This document shows positions 28,950 through 38,032 of a DNA stretch of 64,000 nt, in pieces (position 1 is the stretch's first letter; the number at the start of each line of letters is the position of its first letter). The translations under genes and the position numbers were made by a program. A model generated the notes under the pieces. That model searched no databases and had not been told where the DNA came from. It saw only the letters and a list, made by a program, of their open reading frames with translations. The stretch is from NCBI GenBank assembly GCA_003697135.1, contig RFGC01000035.1, positions 372,001-436,000 on the forward strand, written 5' to 3'. This DNA is from Acidobacteriota bacterium (lineage in GTDB: Bacteria > Acidobacteriota > Blastocatellia > Pyrinomonadales > Pyrinomonadaceae).

Positions 28950-31121
28950 TTAGTATTTCACCACCTCCAAAACTGCCTTTTCCACATCTTCGATTTGCGG
29001 TAAGATGAAATCCTCGACTTGAGGAGCGTATGCCACAAAAGTATCGGTTGCGGCGACTCGTTTGACAGGAGCATCAAGCCACTCGAAAAGCTCATCTGCG
29101 ATTCGCGCGGCTATTTCGGCTCCGTATCCAAACGAAAGCGGGTCTTCGTGAGCAACAATTACGCGCGAGGTTTTCTTGACCGATTCGGCAATTCTTTCCC
29201 AGTCATAAGGCACTAGCGAACGCAAATCAATGACCTCAACCGAAATGTTTTCCTTTTCAAGTCTCTTCGCCGCTTCTAAACTCTTCTGAACCAAAGCACC
29301 AAAGGTCACGATTGTAACGTCTGTGCCTTCACGCACGACCTTTGCCTTGCCGAACGGAATCATGAAATCTCTGCCCGGATACTGAGATTTGTTATAAACT
29401 TGACGATACAAATGCTTGTGTTCGAGAAAGAGAACCGGGTCATCGCATCTGATAGCGGTTCTCAGTAAGCCGTTTGCATCGAGAGCATTCGACGGATAAG
29501 CAATCAAAAGACCGGGTGTGTGAGCAAAAAGTGTTGTGCCTGATTGTGAATGGTAAATAGCACCGCCTTTCAAGTATCCGCCAACGGGAACGCGTATGAC
29601 AACAGGGCATTTCCATTCGCCGTCACTACGCCACCTCATCAATGCAAGCTCATTACGTATTTGGTGAAATGCTGGAAATATGTAGTCGAAGAATTGGATT
29701 TCAACGACTGGTTTCAAGCCCCTAGTCGCCATTCCTATTGCTCTTCCGACTATGTTTGCTTCAGCAAGAGGAGAGTTGAAAACTCTCGCCGAACCGAATC
29801 TTCTTTGCAAATTTGCGGTAACCTTGAAAACACCGCCCTTTCCTTTAACTCTGTCGAGATATTGCTCTCTTGAACAATCGGCAACATCTTCACCAAAAAC
29901 CACTATTCTGACATCTCGCTCCATTTCTTCATGGAGACAGCGATTGATCAAATCAACCATGGTTCCGAGCGGACCAGACAACTCCGCTCCTTCTTCCGTG
30001 TCGAATTCTTTTGAAGTCGGGTCAACGTCGGGAGAGAAAACATTTCTTAAAGCACTTTCCGGTGGTGGCTGTGGAGTATTCAAAGCTATCTCAGCTGCCT
30101 CGTTTACTTCTGCATCAACTTCTTGGCGAATTCGCTCTAAGTCTTCGGCTGTCGCCAAGCCTTCATTTATCAAAAATTCCGCATAGGTTTTCAATGGATC
30201 AATAGCCGCTTCTTGCTGTCTTTCTTCTTCGGGCCGATAAAGCCTCTCGTCATCTGAAAGCGAATGCGAATAAGGACGAATCACTTTGGCATGTATCAAT
30301 GCCGCACCTTTTCGGGCGCGGGTGAATTCAACAGCCTTTTTGAAAGCGGCGTAACTTTCCAGCGGTTTCGTGCCATCACATTTCTGAATGAGAAGATTTG
30401 GAAATCCCTGCACTAACTTTGAAATATCGCCGCCTGCTGTTTGAACCTCAACAGGCACGCTGATTGCGTAGCCATTGTCTTCAATCAAGAAAATCACAGG
30501 CAGTTTCAGGTTGCATGCGGTGTTGAGAGCTTCCCAAAATTCACCTTCCGAAGTCGTTCCGTCCCCCAAAGAAACATAAACGACTTCGTCACCTTTGAAC
30601 CCCTTAACTTTATCCTGTAGCTCCTTAACCAGCGAAGCTCTGTAGCTCGCTTCTGCGGCACCGACAGCTTGCAAGGCTTGAGTTCCCGTTGGAGAAGATT
30701 GAGAAGGCACGTTTAGTCTCACACATCCCCAATGTGATGGCATTTGCCTTCCGTGAGAATTCGGGTCCTTTTCGGCTCCAACAGAAGAATAAAACATCTC
30801 AAGCGGAGTCATGCCTAGCTGAAGCATCAAAGCTCGGTCTCGATAGTAAGGATAGAACCAGTCGTATCCAGCCTTCAAAGCCAAACCTGCTGCTACGGTG
30901 ACTGCCTCGTGACCAGCACCTGAAATCTGAAAAAAGACACGATTTTGACTCTTTAGCTGAATCTCTTTGTCATCAATCCGACGCGACAAATACATTGTTC
31001 GGTAGATTCCGACAAGCGTTTCCTTGTCCAACCCATAATAATCTTTCGTTGCTACCGCGCTTTTTTTGTTTTTATTATTGCTTTTATTACCTGCTTTCAG
31101 TTTTTTAGACGCTGTTGCCAT
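28950..31121 (-). CDS. Fused alpha-beta E1 component of a 2-oxoacid dehydrogenase complex
   Basis: Thiamin-diphosphate decarboxylase of the branched-chain/2-oxoacid type. The N-terminal half (to about residue 350) is the alpha part, with [10 protein letters not shown], a ThDP-binding [15 protein letters not shown] motif, and [10 protein letters not shown]. The C-terminal half is the beta part, with [24 protein letters not shown] and [15 protein letters not shown]. In many bacteria these are separate genes; here one 723-residue chain carries both. A basic Asn/Lys-rich leader of about 25 residues precedes the catalytic part. No E2 or E3 gene is in the window. Substrate, branched-chain 2-oxo acids versus pyruvate, is not resolvable here. 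Confidence 0.92.
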   Translation of the reverse strand: MATASKKLKAGNKSNNKNKKSAVATKDYYGLDKETLVGIYRTMYLSRRIDDKEIQLKSQNRVFFQISGAGHEAVTVAAGLALKAGYDWFYPYYRDRALMLQLGMTPLEMFYSSVGAEKDPNSHGRQMPSHWGCVRLNVPSQSSPTGTQALQAVGAAEASYRASLVKELQDKVKGFKGDEVVYVSLGDGTTSEGEFWEALNTACNLKLPVIFLIEDNGYAISVPVEVQTAGGDISKLVQGFPNLLIQKCDGTKPLESYAAFKKAVEFTRARKGAALIHAKVIRPYSHSLSDDERLYRPEEERQQEAAIDPLKTYAEFLINEGLATAEDLERIRQEVDAEVNEAAEIALNTPQPPPESALRNVFSPDVDPTSKEFDTEEGAELSGPLGTMVDLINRCLHEEMERDVRIVVFGEDVADCSREQYLDRVKGKGGVFKVTANLQRRFGSARVFNSPLAEANIVGRAIGMATRGLKPVVEIQFFDYIFPAFHQIRNELALMRWRSDGEWKCPVVIRVPVGGYLKGGAIYHSQSGTTLFAHTPGLLIAYPSNALDANGLLRTAIRCDDPVLFLEHKHLYRQVYNKSQYPGRDFMIPFGKAKVVREGTDVTIVTFGALVQKSLEAAKRLEKENISVEVIDLRSLVPYDWERIAESVKKTSRVIVAHEDPLSFGYGAEIAARIADELFEWLDAPVKRVAATDTFVAYAPQVEDFILPQIEDVEKAVLEVVKY

Positions 31122-31276
31122 CTCGATAAGTCCTTGTATAAAGGATTTTTGATATTCGGAAAGCTAAATTATAACCTTTCAAACTTCGGTTTCACAAATC
31201 GGGAGCAAAACAGGCTTCTATAATCCCCTAAAAGCCAGTTCGGGAAGCGCTGTTAGCTTGGGATTGTTATCGGTTG

Positions 31277-31305
31277 TTGAATAATACCTTTTGTTATGGT
31301 ATAAA
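31277..31305 (+). promoter_or_regulatory. Putative sigma-70 promoter of the SRP RNA/dnaX unit
   Basis: TTGAAT at 31277-31282, then 17 bases, then TATAAA at 31300-31305. Transcription would start near 31312, about 55 bases before the SRP RNA stem. Confidence 0.45.
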
Positions 31306-31365
31306 AAAGTTTCAATTCTGCTGAGGCGAAAGGTTTTTGGTTGATAATTTTTGATTTAAGTTTTA

Positions 31366-31467
31366 TGGCTTCAGACTCCGCACAAGGCACGGGATTGTGA
31401 ACCCCGCTAGGCGAGGAATCGAGCAACGGTAGCAATTCCACCTGTGTTGCGGTAAGGTCTGAAGCCG
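31366..31467 (+). ncRNA. ffs: Small SRP RNA (4.5S RNA)
   Basis: The RNA of the signal recognition particle, the Ffh partner for cotranslational targeting. The ends form a perfect ten-pair stem (GGCTTCAGAC at 31367-31376 with GTCTGAAGCC at 31457-31466). The conserved apical domain is present: AACCCCGCTAGGC, a GGAA tetraloop in GAGGAATC, then GAGCAACGGTAGC on the return side. The total is about 100 bases, the eubacterial small form. It lies 112 bases upstream of dnaX, in the same direction. This ffs-dnaX order is a known bacterial arrangement. Confidence 0.9.
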
Positions 31468-31547
31468 CCCTTTGAAACTAAGATTTTTGAGTCACAGCAA
31501 GATTAGCAATCCTGAATTTCAATAGCAGATTTTATTGGAGACGCTTT

Positions 31548-31573
31548 TAGCTACTTCGGGTAGCTAGCAGGAG
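31548..31573 (+). promoter_or_regulatory. Hairpin adjoining the dnaX ribosome site
   Basis: A seven-pair stem (TAGCTAC with GTAGCTA) closed by a TTCGG loop, ending one base before the AGCAGGAG ribosome site of dnaX. It could limit translation or stabilise the mRNA. Confidence 0.45.
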
Positions 31574-31579
31574 AATTCA

Positions 31580-33397
31580 ATGTCCTACAATAGTTTAGCC
31601 AGACGGTGGCGCCCCCAAACCTTCTCAGAAGTAGTAGGTCAAGAAATCATAGTCCAAACACTACAAAATGCTCTAAAACTGCAGAGAATTCATCCAGCCT
31701 ATCTTTTTGCGGGTCCTCGTGGTGTTGGGAAAACAACTCTTGCTAGAATTTTCGCAAAAGGTCTCAATTGTCATAAATTCAGTAGCCCTACGCCTGAACC
31801 ATGTGGTTTTGATTGTCCTTCTTGCATCGAGATTGCAAATGCAAGGTCAATAGACGTAATGGAGTTTGACGCGGCATCGAATACTCAAGTCGAAAAAATA
31901 CGTGAGCTTATAATCGAAAAGATTGATATTCAGCCTGCTCGCGACCGCTTTCGGGTGTTTATCATTGACGAAGTGCACATGCTATCAATATCCTCTTTCA
32001 ACGCCCTTTTGAAAACATTGGAAGAACCCCCTCCCAAAGTAGTGTTTATCATGGCTACAACTGAAATCCATCGCTTACCTGCAACTATTCTTTCCAGATG
32101 CCAGAAATTCTACTTCCAGTTAGTTTCACCACAAAAAATTTTTCAAAAACTAAAAGAAATAGTCTCTAAGGAAGGAATCCGAATCACCGACGAAGCGCTT
32201 TGGGAAGTAGCACGCGCAGGCGAAGGGTCAATCAGAGATTCCTTGAGTGCATTAGATCAAGTTATAAACTTTAGAGTCAGTATCGCAGAAGCAGAGAATC
32301 TCAGTCTAGAGACATCTCAAAAAACTGCTTCTGCCGATACAATCAGCATAGAAGAAGTTCGTCTTGCTTTGGGAAGAGCAAGTTCTGAGGTCTTGAAACT
32401 AACGATAGAAGCGATTGCATCTAATAAGCCGCTCCGACTAATTGAAATTGTTGACGAGCTTGCCCAAAAGGGACATAGTTTAATCGCTTTCTCAAACGAT
32501 TTGATGTATTTCGTTCGTTCGCTTCTTGTAGCTCGTCTTGAAGGCGCTGAAAGACTACTTGATGGCTCATCGTTTTCAATTCAAGAATTAAAATCGCTTA
32601 GCTCAAAATTTACGGAAACGGAGTTGATAAGAATTTTCAATCAATTAGCAAAACTGAATCTAGTTTTAAGACAAGCAAAACAGCCCCGCTACTATCTCGA
32701 AATAGGACTCATTCGGCTTGCCGAAATGAAACGGCTCACACCTATCGAGCAAATACTGGAAAGAATTGTGCAGATCGAAAATGAACTAAAAACAAACAAT
32801 TCCGAACTCACAAGCCTCAAACCCCAAGAAATCTCTCAAACACCTAAAACTTTGAGCAACACTGAAAGCCTCATTGAAGCGTCGGAAAAAAAAACCTTTG
32901 AATCTGACTTAAAAACAACGAATAAAAGCTCCGAAAGTAAACCTAAAACAACTGTAACCACTAGCGTTTCAGAAGAAAAAAAAGGTTCAAAGTTAATCAA
33001 AACATTAGGGCTAGCAGAACATGCAAAACTTCCCCCGATTGATCAGGAATTTGAAGAAAGAATTTTTGAAATCCTAAACCAACCACACAAGCGAGTTTCT
33101 TCGGCAGTAGAATGGAAAAAACTACTCAGCAACGTTAGGCCATTTTTACCAAACGAGCACATAGAAAGTGAAAAGAGCGTAAGCCAAAGCACTGTTGGCA
33201 ACCTCAAAAAGAAAATCAGCAACCCCAATACCGCTATCAGCGATAAAATTGCCGAGACTATACCTTTACCCGAAAACCTATCGCAAGAATCTTTACGAAG
33301 TTGGGTATTAGCACATCCTGCAACAAAGGCAGTAGTTGACTTCATGAACGCAAGAATCAGAAACTTTGGAAAAGTCGGTTCTGAGGAAAAACGTTGA
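31580..33397 (+). CDS. dnaX: DNA polymerase III subunit tau/gamma
   Basis: Clamp-loader ATPase that loads the sliding clamp and couples the replicase to the helicase. The 605 residues show Walker A GPRGVGKTTLAR near residue 46, a zinc module (CHK...CGFDCPSC), Walker B IIDEVHML, and the sensor LSRCQKFYF. Domain III follows to about residue 385. The C-terminal third is hydrophilic and ends in a family-like tau domain. Codons 436-439 hold a run of nine A (32886-32894): adding one A gives a stop after codon 440, removing one gives a stop after codon 443. A shorter gamma protein by slippage is likely. A run of eight A follows near 32976. A good AGGAG site precedes the ATG. Confidence 0.96.
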   Translation: MSYNSLARRWRPQTFSEVVGQEIIVQTLQNALKLQRIHPAYLFAGPRGVGKTTLARIFAKGLNCHKFSSPTPEPCGFDCPSCIEIANARSIDVMEFDAASNTQVEKIRELIIEKIDIQPARDRFRVFIIDEVHMLSISSFNALLKTLEEPPPKVVFIMATTEIHRLPATILSRCQKFYFQLVSPQKIFQKLKEIVSKEGIRITDEALWEVARAGEGSIRDSLSALDQVINFRVSIAEAENLSLETSQKTASADTISIEEVRLALGRASSEVLKLTIEAIASNKPLRLIEIVDELAQKGHSLIAFSNDLMYFVRSLLVARLEGAERLLDGSSFSIQELKSLSSKFTETELIRIFNQLAKLNLVLRQAKQPRYYLEIGLIRLAEMKRLTPIEQILERIVQIENELKTNNSELTSLKPQEISQTPKTLSNTESLIEASEKKTFESDLKTTNKSSESKPKTTVTTSVSEEKKGSKLIKTLGLAEHAKLPPIDQEFEERIFEILNQPHKRVSSAVEWKKLLSNVRPFLPNEHIESEKSVSQSTVGNLKKKISNPNTAISDKIAETIPLPENLSQESLRSWVLAHPATKAVVDFMNARIRNFGKVGSEEKR

Positions 33398-33413
33398 TTT
33401 TAGGATTACCAAA

Positions 33414-34271
33414 ATGCTTCATGATTTGATGAAAAATCAAAAAGCAAACGACTTGGCATTGTATTTGTCGAGTTTCGATCTTTTTAATCCTGTTAGTCTA
33501 GCTGTGCCGCTTTGGTTTGAAGGTCCACAACCTAATTTTTACGGTGTTCCGAAAGCATCTGCTCTTCCGTTTCAGATAGGGAAACTTGTGGGAGATACGA
33601 GAAAAGGCGGTAGTTGCAATTTCAGTCAGGTTACGTTGATTCCACATTGCAACGGCACTCATACTGAATGCGTCGGCCATATCACACATGAACGAATTTC
33701 TCTAAACAAATGCTTGAAAGATGTCTTTATCAAAGCCATTCTCATCTCTGTTTTTCCTGAAAAAGCGAGCGAAATAAAAGAAACATACCCTGTGCTAGAA
33801 AAGGAAGATAGTTTAATTACGAAAAGTTCTTTGAAAAATGCATTGGAAAAACTGTCTTTGGATGAAAAATCAAACGAACTACCGCTGGCAAAAGCTTTGA
33901 TAATTCGGACGCTACCAAATGATTCGAGCAAGCAATCGCAAATTTACCTTGAAGAAACACCGCCTTTCTTCTCAATCGAGGCAATCAGTTACATTCGTGA
34001 ACAAGGCTTTAATCACCTGATCGTAGATTTGCCTTCAATTGACAGAATGCGCGATGAAGGAAAGCTACTCAATCACAGAATCTTTTGGAATGTTGAGGAA
34101 GGAAGTTTTGAAATATCTCCGAAAACTCAAATTCACAACACAATTACCGAACTTGCATACATAAGTGATGAAGTCGAAGACGGAGAGTATCTCCTGAATT
34201 TACAAATAACTGCATTTGAGCTTGAAGCAAGTCCTAGCCGCCCGATAATTTTCAGGAAAATTCAAGCTTAA
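33414..34271 (+). CDS. Cyclase family protein (kynurenine formamidase-like)
   Basis: A 285-residue metal-dependent hydrolase of the cyclase/KynB superfamily. The metal motif is readable as IPHCNGTHTECVGHITHE near residue 80, equivalent to the family HxGTHxDxPxH but with Glu, Cys and Gly replacing the usual Asp-x-Pro. Upstream is VTLIPH. The ATG at 33414 has AGGA nine bases upstream; an ATG at 33366 within dnaX is in frame but lacks support. It follows dnaX closely and is probably cotranscribed. Natural substrate unknown. Confidence 0.8.
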   Translation: MLHDLMKNQKANDLALYLSSFDLFNPVSLAVPLWFEGPQPNFYGVPKASALPFQIGKLVGDTRKGGSCNFSQVTLIPHCNGTHTECVGHITHERISLNKCLKDVFIKAILISVFPEKASEIKETYPVLEKEDSLITKSSLKNALEKLSLDEKSNELPLAKALIIRTLPNDSSKQSQIYLEETPPFFSIEAISYIREQGFNHLIVDLPSIDRMRDEGKLLNHRIFWNVEEGSFEISPKTQIHNTITELAYISDEVEDGEYLLNLQITAFELEASPSRPIIFRKIQA

Positions 34272-34298
34272 AAAGTTTTTCAAGGGTTTTTGCAAATC

Positions 34299-35219
34299 TC
34301 AAGCGATTTTCTTTTCAGCTAAGAAACTCGCCGTAAGCAAAACAAACGAAATCCAGATTAAGTCAGCAAGAAGAAGGTGAGTAACTTGCATCAGTATCGG
34401 AGAAAGCGTAAGTAACGTTATAGCGCCTGAGAAGAGTTGGACGATTGTCAGAACTGAAAGCGCCTTTGCCCAATAAGCTACGTTCTTTGCGTTATTAGCC
34501 ATTCTCTTAACTAACTCTGCAAAAAAGATTAAGTAAACACTAACGAATATAGAAACTATGGGGTGGCTAATTCTAAGGCGCACCAAAGGATGAGAAGTAG
34601 CTGAAAAATCTTTCGCTAAGCCTTCCATCAGGGATCCAGAGGGAAAAACCAGGTTGCTCAAAGCGGCGATTGAGCCTGTCAAACTCACAAAAAGAATGCC
34701 TAGAAGCGCTACTAAGATTAAAAGAAGAGCCTTAGGCGATACCTTGAAACTAAACTCTTTACCGCCAGAAGCAAACCATGCCGTTAAGCTGAGAAATGCA
34801 AGCAAAATAAAAGTGTTTATCAAATGTCCTGCCATCCAAAATGGCCTAGTTGGTGTTAAGTTTTCTGCAGTGTTTCCTGTTAAAACTAAGCCAGCGCCTA
34901 CCAGGGCTTCTGTAACAATAAATATAAAAGCACCCAATGACGTTTTGCGAATTACATTTCCCTTTTCAAACTTGCGAAAAGCCCATATAAGCAATCCCAA
35001 AACCGCAAAAAATGCTAAGGCACTTGTAACCCGATGAGAAAATTCAATTAAAGTTTTTAGCTCTGGAGCAGAGGGAATTATCTCACCATGACAGGTTAGC
35101 CAATGCTGACCGCATCCATCACCTGATTTCGAAGCACGCAAGAAAACGCCCCAAAGTATAACGACAATGTTATATGCGAGAACCAGCCAGGCGTATCTTG
35201 AAAAATTTAGAAAACTCAT
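34299..35219 (-). CDS. ctaA: Heme A synthase CtaA/Cox15
   Basis: Inner-membrane enzyme that oxidises heme O to heme A for cytochrome oxidases. The 306-residue protein has about eight hydrophobic spans. Heme-ligand histidines are visible in EFSHRVTSALAF, MAGHLINTFIL, LRISHPIVS and QVTHLLLADL. A cysteine pair with six residues between (CGQHWLTC) is in the first outer loop, as in the disulfide type of CtaA. It stands alone, facing the cyclase gene. Confidence 0.93.
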   Translation of the reverse strand: MSFLNFSRYAWLVLAYNIVVILWGVFLRASKSGDGCGQHWLTCHGEIIPSAPELKTLIEFSHRVTSALAFFAVLGLLIWAFRKFEKGNVIRKTSLGAFIFIVTEALVGAGLVLTGNTAENLTPTRPFWMAGHLINTFILLAFLSLTAWFASGGKEFSFKVSPKALLLILVALLGILFVSLTGSIAALSNLVFPSGSLMEGLAKDFSATSHPLVRLRISHPIVSIFVSVYLIFFAELVKRMANNAKNVAYWAKALSVLTIVQLFSGAITLLTLSPILMQVTHLLLADLIWISFVLLTASFLAEKKIA

Positions 35220-35403
35220 AAGGCAATTTTTGGCAGTATAAATCCGATCTACAACTAAATTCTAACTTAACCAACCGAAGGAACCGAAATTACAAAGTAA
35301 AACCTAACCCTTCAACAACATAGATTTGCCAAGCCTGCACAAGCTCAGAAGTCAATCTCAACCAAAGGTTGAAGGTCTTTTGCAAACCTAAAAAGTTGAA
35401 GCA

Positions 35404-35427
35404 AAAAATTCAGCCCGCTCTAGGGCT
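35404..35427 (-). terminator. Intrinsic terminator of the pseudokinase gene
   Basis: A five-pair stem (AGCCC with GGGCT, 35412-35416 and 35423-35427) with loop, then a T-rich tract on the minus strand (35404-35409). It overlaps the stop codon of the gene it follows. Confidence 0.6.
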
Positions 35428-36865
35428 TTTTGTTTGAAGAGGCTGGCGTAGGCGATTGATTAGGTCTTGGTGTAGAGTTAGGTAGATTTTGTAGTTCCTG
35501 TGTTTTTTGCTTCGTTGAGTCTAACTTTGGATTTTCTGTTTTCAGGTTATCTGTTTGCTGCGAGTTCGAGTTAGAAGGTAATGATTTCGGTTTTTGAACA
35601 TTTGAATTAGCCGATACATTGGAGTTTTTGGGAACGAGAACATAAATGTTCCCATCTGGGGCCATGAAAGGGCTATTAGGATTAACGTTGCCATCATAAA
35701 ACTGCCCTGTCGGCGGCACAAAACTTCCAGTTGCCCAAGGATTTGCATTACTGCCTTTGCTCTGTCTTACAACCTCAGGATTGATCTTGCTATTTGACAG
35801 GCTCAACGTCCCAAAATCTTTCATGTTAGAAAGCACTCTCTCTTCAGCACCTGTCGCCGGGCCTATCGGCTGAACGGGTGTTGCATCTGCATCAGTCGGG
35901 AGTTTCGTAGGCGGCTCAATCTGCTTGGTCCACGTTAGGTAAATAAAAAATCCACCCAAAAGCAAAATTCCTGCGAGAGTGATGAACGCCGTTTTCCACA
36001 GGTTACTGCTTGATTGAAACTCTTGCTCGCTCTTAATCTGAAAAGCATCTTTCTTTGGAAGGCTTCCCACAACAGCAAAATCGAAGCTTTCCGCAAAGCC
36101 TTTAACGCTTTGAAAGCGACTGTCTGGATTTTTGGCTAAAGCGCGTCGGACTACGGCTTCGAGTTCCTCTGAAACGTCATTACGAAAATCTGAGATTGGC
36201 CGGGGCAAATCTTTAAGATGTTTTGAGTGTAAGTCTTCAAGGCTCGTTGAAGAAAAAGGGACTTGCCCAGTCAGCATTTCATAAGCAACAATGCCAAGAG
36301 CGTATATGTCGCATCTTTCATCTTTCAAACGGAAATTGGAAAATTGCTCAGGTGCCAGATATTGTGCCTCTTCGACGCTAGGAGATTCCGAATATGAATA
36401 ACTGGCAAAGCCGAAAACCTTAATCAAGTTTTCTCGTTCGTCCAAAGGGCAAACGAATATATTTTCAGAACTTAAACGTCCGTGGACGATATTGTTTAAG
36501 TGGGCAGTTTGAAGGACAGATGCAATTTGATTTATTATTCGGCATGATTCTTCAAGAGACAAGATGCCCTTGCGCTTTATTGTCTCCTTCAATGTTTCAC
36601 CTTCGGGCATCTCAAACACGAGAAACGATTCTCCTTCAGTCTCTCCGTAATCTATGAGATCCAACAAATTAGGATGAGAAAGTTTTGTTAAAGCAAAAAA
36701 ATCTTCCAACTTGAGAGATTCTCCGATCTCAAGAGGAAAAATCTCCACTAAAACCTTTTTCTGAAGCGGAAGTTGTGTGCCTTGATAGATTTCAGCCCGC
36801 CCAACGTTTTTAATCAAGGCATCAATTCGATATTTCCCAACCAACAACTGCCCTACACGCGTCAT
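35420..36865 (-). CDS. Transmembrane protein-kinase-fold protein, predicted pseudokinase
   Basis: A 481-residue protein with a Hanks-type kinase fold at residues about 10-275, one membrane span near 298-320, and a Pro/Ser/Asn-rich outer tail. The fold is clear: LSHPNLLDLIDYGE, YLAPEQF and CDIYALGIVAYEMLTGQVPF are normal. The catalytic sites are not. The nucleotide lysine position reads VLVEIFP (Glu for Lys). The HRD loop reads VHGRLSSENIF (no Asp, and Ser for the Lys). The DFG motif reads VFGFAS (Gly for Asp). The glycine loop also lacks its glycines. A signalling scaffold is more likely than an active kinase. It stands alone. Confidence 0.85.
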   Translation of the reverse strand: MTRVGQLLVGKYRIDALIKNVGRAEIYQGTQLPLQKKVLVEIFPLEIGESLKLEDFFALTKLSHPNLLDLIDYGETEGESFLVFEMPEGETLKETIKRKGILSLEESCRIINQIASVLQTAHLNNIVHGRLSSENIFVCPLDERENLIKVFGFASYSYSESPSVEEAQYLAPEQFSNFRLKDERCDIYALGIVAYEMLTGQVPFSSTSLEDLHSKHLKDLPRPISDFRNDVSEELEAVVRRALAKNPDSRFQSVKGFAESFDFAVVGSLPKKDAFQIKSEQEFQSSSNLWKTAFITLAGILLLGGFFIYLTWTKQIEPPTKLPTDADATPVQPIGPATGAEERVLSNMKDFGTLSLSNSKINPEVVRQSKGSNANPWATGSFVPPTGQFYDGNVNPNSPFMAPDGNIYVLVPKNSNVSANSNVQKPKSLPSNSNSQQTDNLKTENPKLDSTKQKTQELQNLPNSTPRPNQSPTPASSNKKP

Positions 36866-36943
36866 AGAAGTTCTGCACTTTCAGCTAAGACTTCACGAAA
36901 AATACTATAACACCACAAGAAATCTGACTCTACCAGAAACAAC

Positions 36944-37654
36944 TTACTTTGCAAATGCGAATTCTGCAGGAATCTTTGCATAAGGGATTGGATCAATTAC
37001 TCCTGCCATCTTGAATCCCCGCAACCTTAAAAGGCAAGAATCACATTCACCACAAGCTAATTCCTCCGACTTATAACAAGACCAGGTTAAGTGAAGCGGT
37101 GCATTCAGTTTCACACCACGCTTCACAATTTCCGCTTTCGTAAGATGAATCACAGGAGTTTTAATCTTCACAAAAGTTTCTGGACGGGTGCCAATTTCAA
37201 TTACCTTCTCGAAGGCTTCATAAAATTCCGGCCTGCAATCAGGGTAACCTGATGAATCTTCAGCTACAGCGCCTATGAAAATTGCTTTTGCCTGAAGAGT
37301 TTCAGCCCAAGAAGTAGCTATGCTCAAGAGATTCGCATTTCGGAAAGGCACATAGGTCGGCGGTATTCCCTGCCGCTGAACATCTCCTTTCGGCACTTCA
37401 ATTTTTCTATCAGTAAGTGCTGAACCACCAATTTTTAGAAGAAAATCAACATTCAATACGAGCCTATGCTGAACCGAGTAAAAGTCTGCTATATCTTCAA
37501 ATGCTTTTCTTTCGCGCTTTTCTGTAAGCTGTCCGTAAGAAAGATGTAAAAATGCAAGCTCGAATCCTTCATCTCTGGCAATTGCTGCCGTAACGCAACT
37601 ATCCATTCCACCTGAAACTAGACAAACTGCTATAGGCTTTTCCTTAAACTCCAT
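36944..37654 (-). CDS. queC: 7-cyano-7-deazaguanine synthase QueC
   Basis: Converts 7-carboxy-7-deazaguanine to preQ0 with ATP and ammonia on the queuosine path. The PP-loop motif is VSGGMDSC near residue 12. Four zinc cysteines are at the C-terminus (CYKSEELACGECDSCLLR). The ATG at 37654 gives the normal N-terminus. A TATAAT sits 12 bases before that ATG, inside a longer open frame, so the transcript may be almost leaderless. No other queuosine genes are close. Divergent from a small membrane protein gene. Confidence 0.94.
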   Translation of the reverse strand: MEFKEKPIAVCLVSGGMDSCVTAAIARDEGFELAFLHLSYGQLTEKRERKAFEDIADFYSVQHRLVLNVDFLLKIGGSALTDRKIEVPKGDVQRQGIPPTYVPFRNANLLSIATSWAETLQAKAIFIGAVAEDSSGYPDCRPEFYEAFEKVIEIGTRPETFVKIKTPVIHLTKAEIVKRGVKLNAPLHLTWSCYKSEELACGECDSCLLRLRGFKMAGVIDPIPYAKIPAEFAFAK

Positions 37655-37703
37655 AATGAAAGTTGCATTATAACACTTTCTCAAAAAATTCTCCTCAAAC
37701 TTC

Positions 37704-37732
37704 TTGCTCTTCCGTCTAAAGACGCTTATTAT
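37704..37732 (+). promoter_or_regulatory. Putative sigma-70 promoter for the small membrane protein gene
   Basis: TTGCTC at 37704-37709, 17 bases, TATTAT at 37727-37732. The predicted start near 37739 leaves a leader of about 49 bases. That leader holds a six-pair hairpin (37753-37768), just before the ribosome site. Confidence 0.5.
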
Positions 37733-37787
37733 ATTTCTGCAATTTATTTTTTAGAGTTAGACAACTCTACAACCGGAGGTGATCAAA

Positions 37788-37985
37788 GTGAAAGATTGGA
37801 TTATAGGAATTTTGGCACTGATCTTTGCCGTGGTTGCCTTTTTTAGCTTCAGGCAGTATCAAGAAAGCGGAGATGCAACGATGTTTTGGGTCACAATTGT
37901 CTTTGTGGTGTTAACCATAGTTTCAGCTGGAATTTTCCTGGCAAAGAAATTTAGCAAGAGAGAAGAAATTCACATAACTCAATAG
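37788..37985 (+). CDS. Small two-span membrane protein, 65 aa
   Basis: Encodes two hydrophobic spans (residues about 4-20 and 31-52) around a short polar loop (RQYQESGDATMF), with a basic C-terminus (AKKFSKREE). I chose the GTG at 37788: a strong ribosome site GGAGGTGAT (37775-37783) ends four bases before it. An earlier GTG lies inside that ribosome site. It has its own promoter and a terminator 48 bases past the stop, so it is monocistronic. No family or function recognised; stress-related small membrane proteins look like this. Confidence 0.7.
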   Translation: MKDWIIGILALIFAVVAFFSFRQYQESGDATMFWVTIVFVVLTIVSAGIFLAKKFSKREEIHITQ

Positions 37986-38032
37986 TTTTTTAAGAGTTTA
38001 AGACCAACAAAACTGGAAAGCGCTCTGATTTG

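Noticed and set aside
29550-30186. Long open frames antisense to the fused E1 (up to 144 codons)
   Set aside because: They run opposite to a fully recognised enzyme, lack a ribosome site and show no domain; they are typical shadow frames of codon bias.
31253-31441. Minus-strand 62-codon frame over the SRP RNA
   Set aside because: The region is the folded SRP RNA on the plus strand.
37655-37684. Longer QueC with a TTG start at 37684
   Set aside because: The extra codons cover a TATAAT promoter element; the ATG at 37654 gives the family N-terminus.
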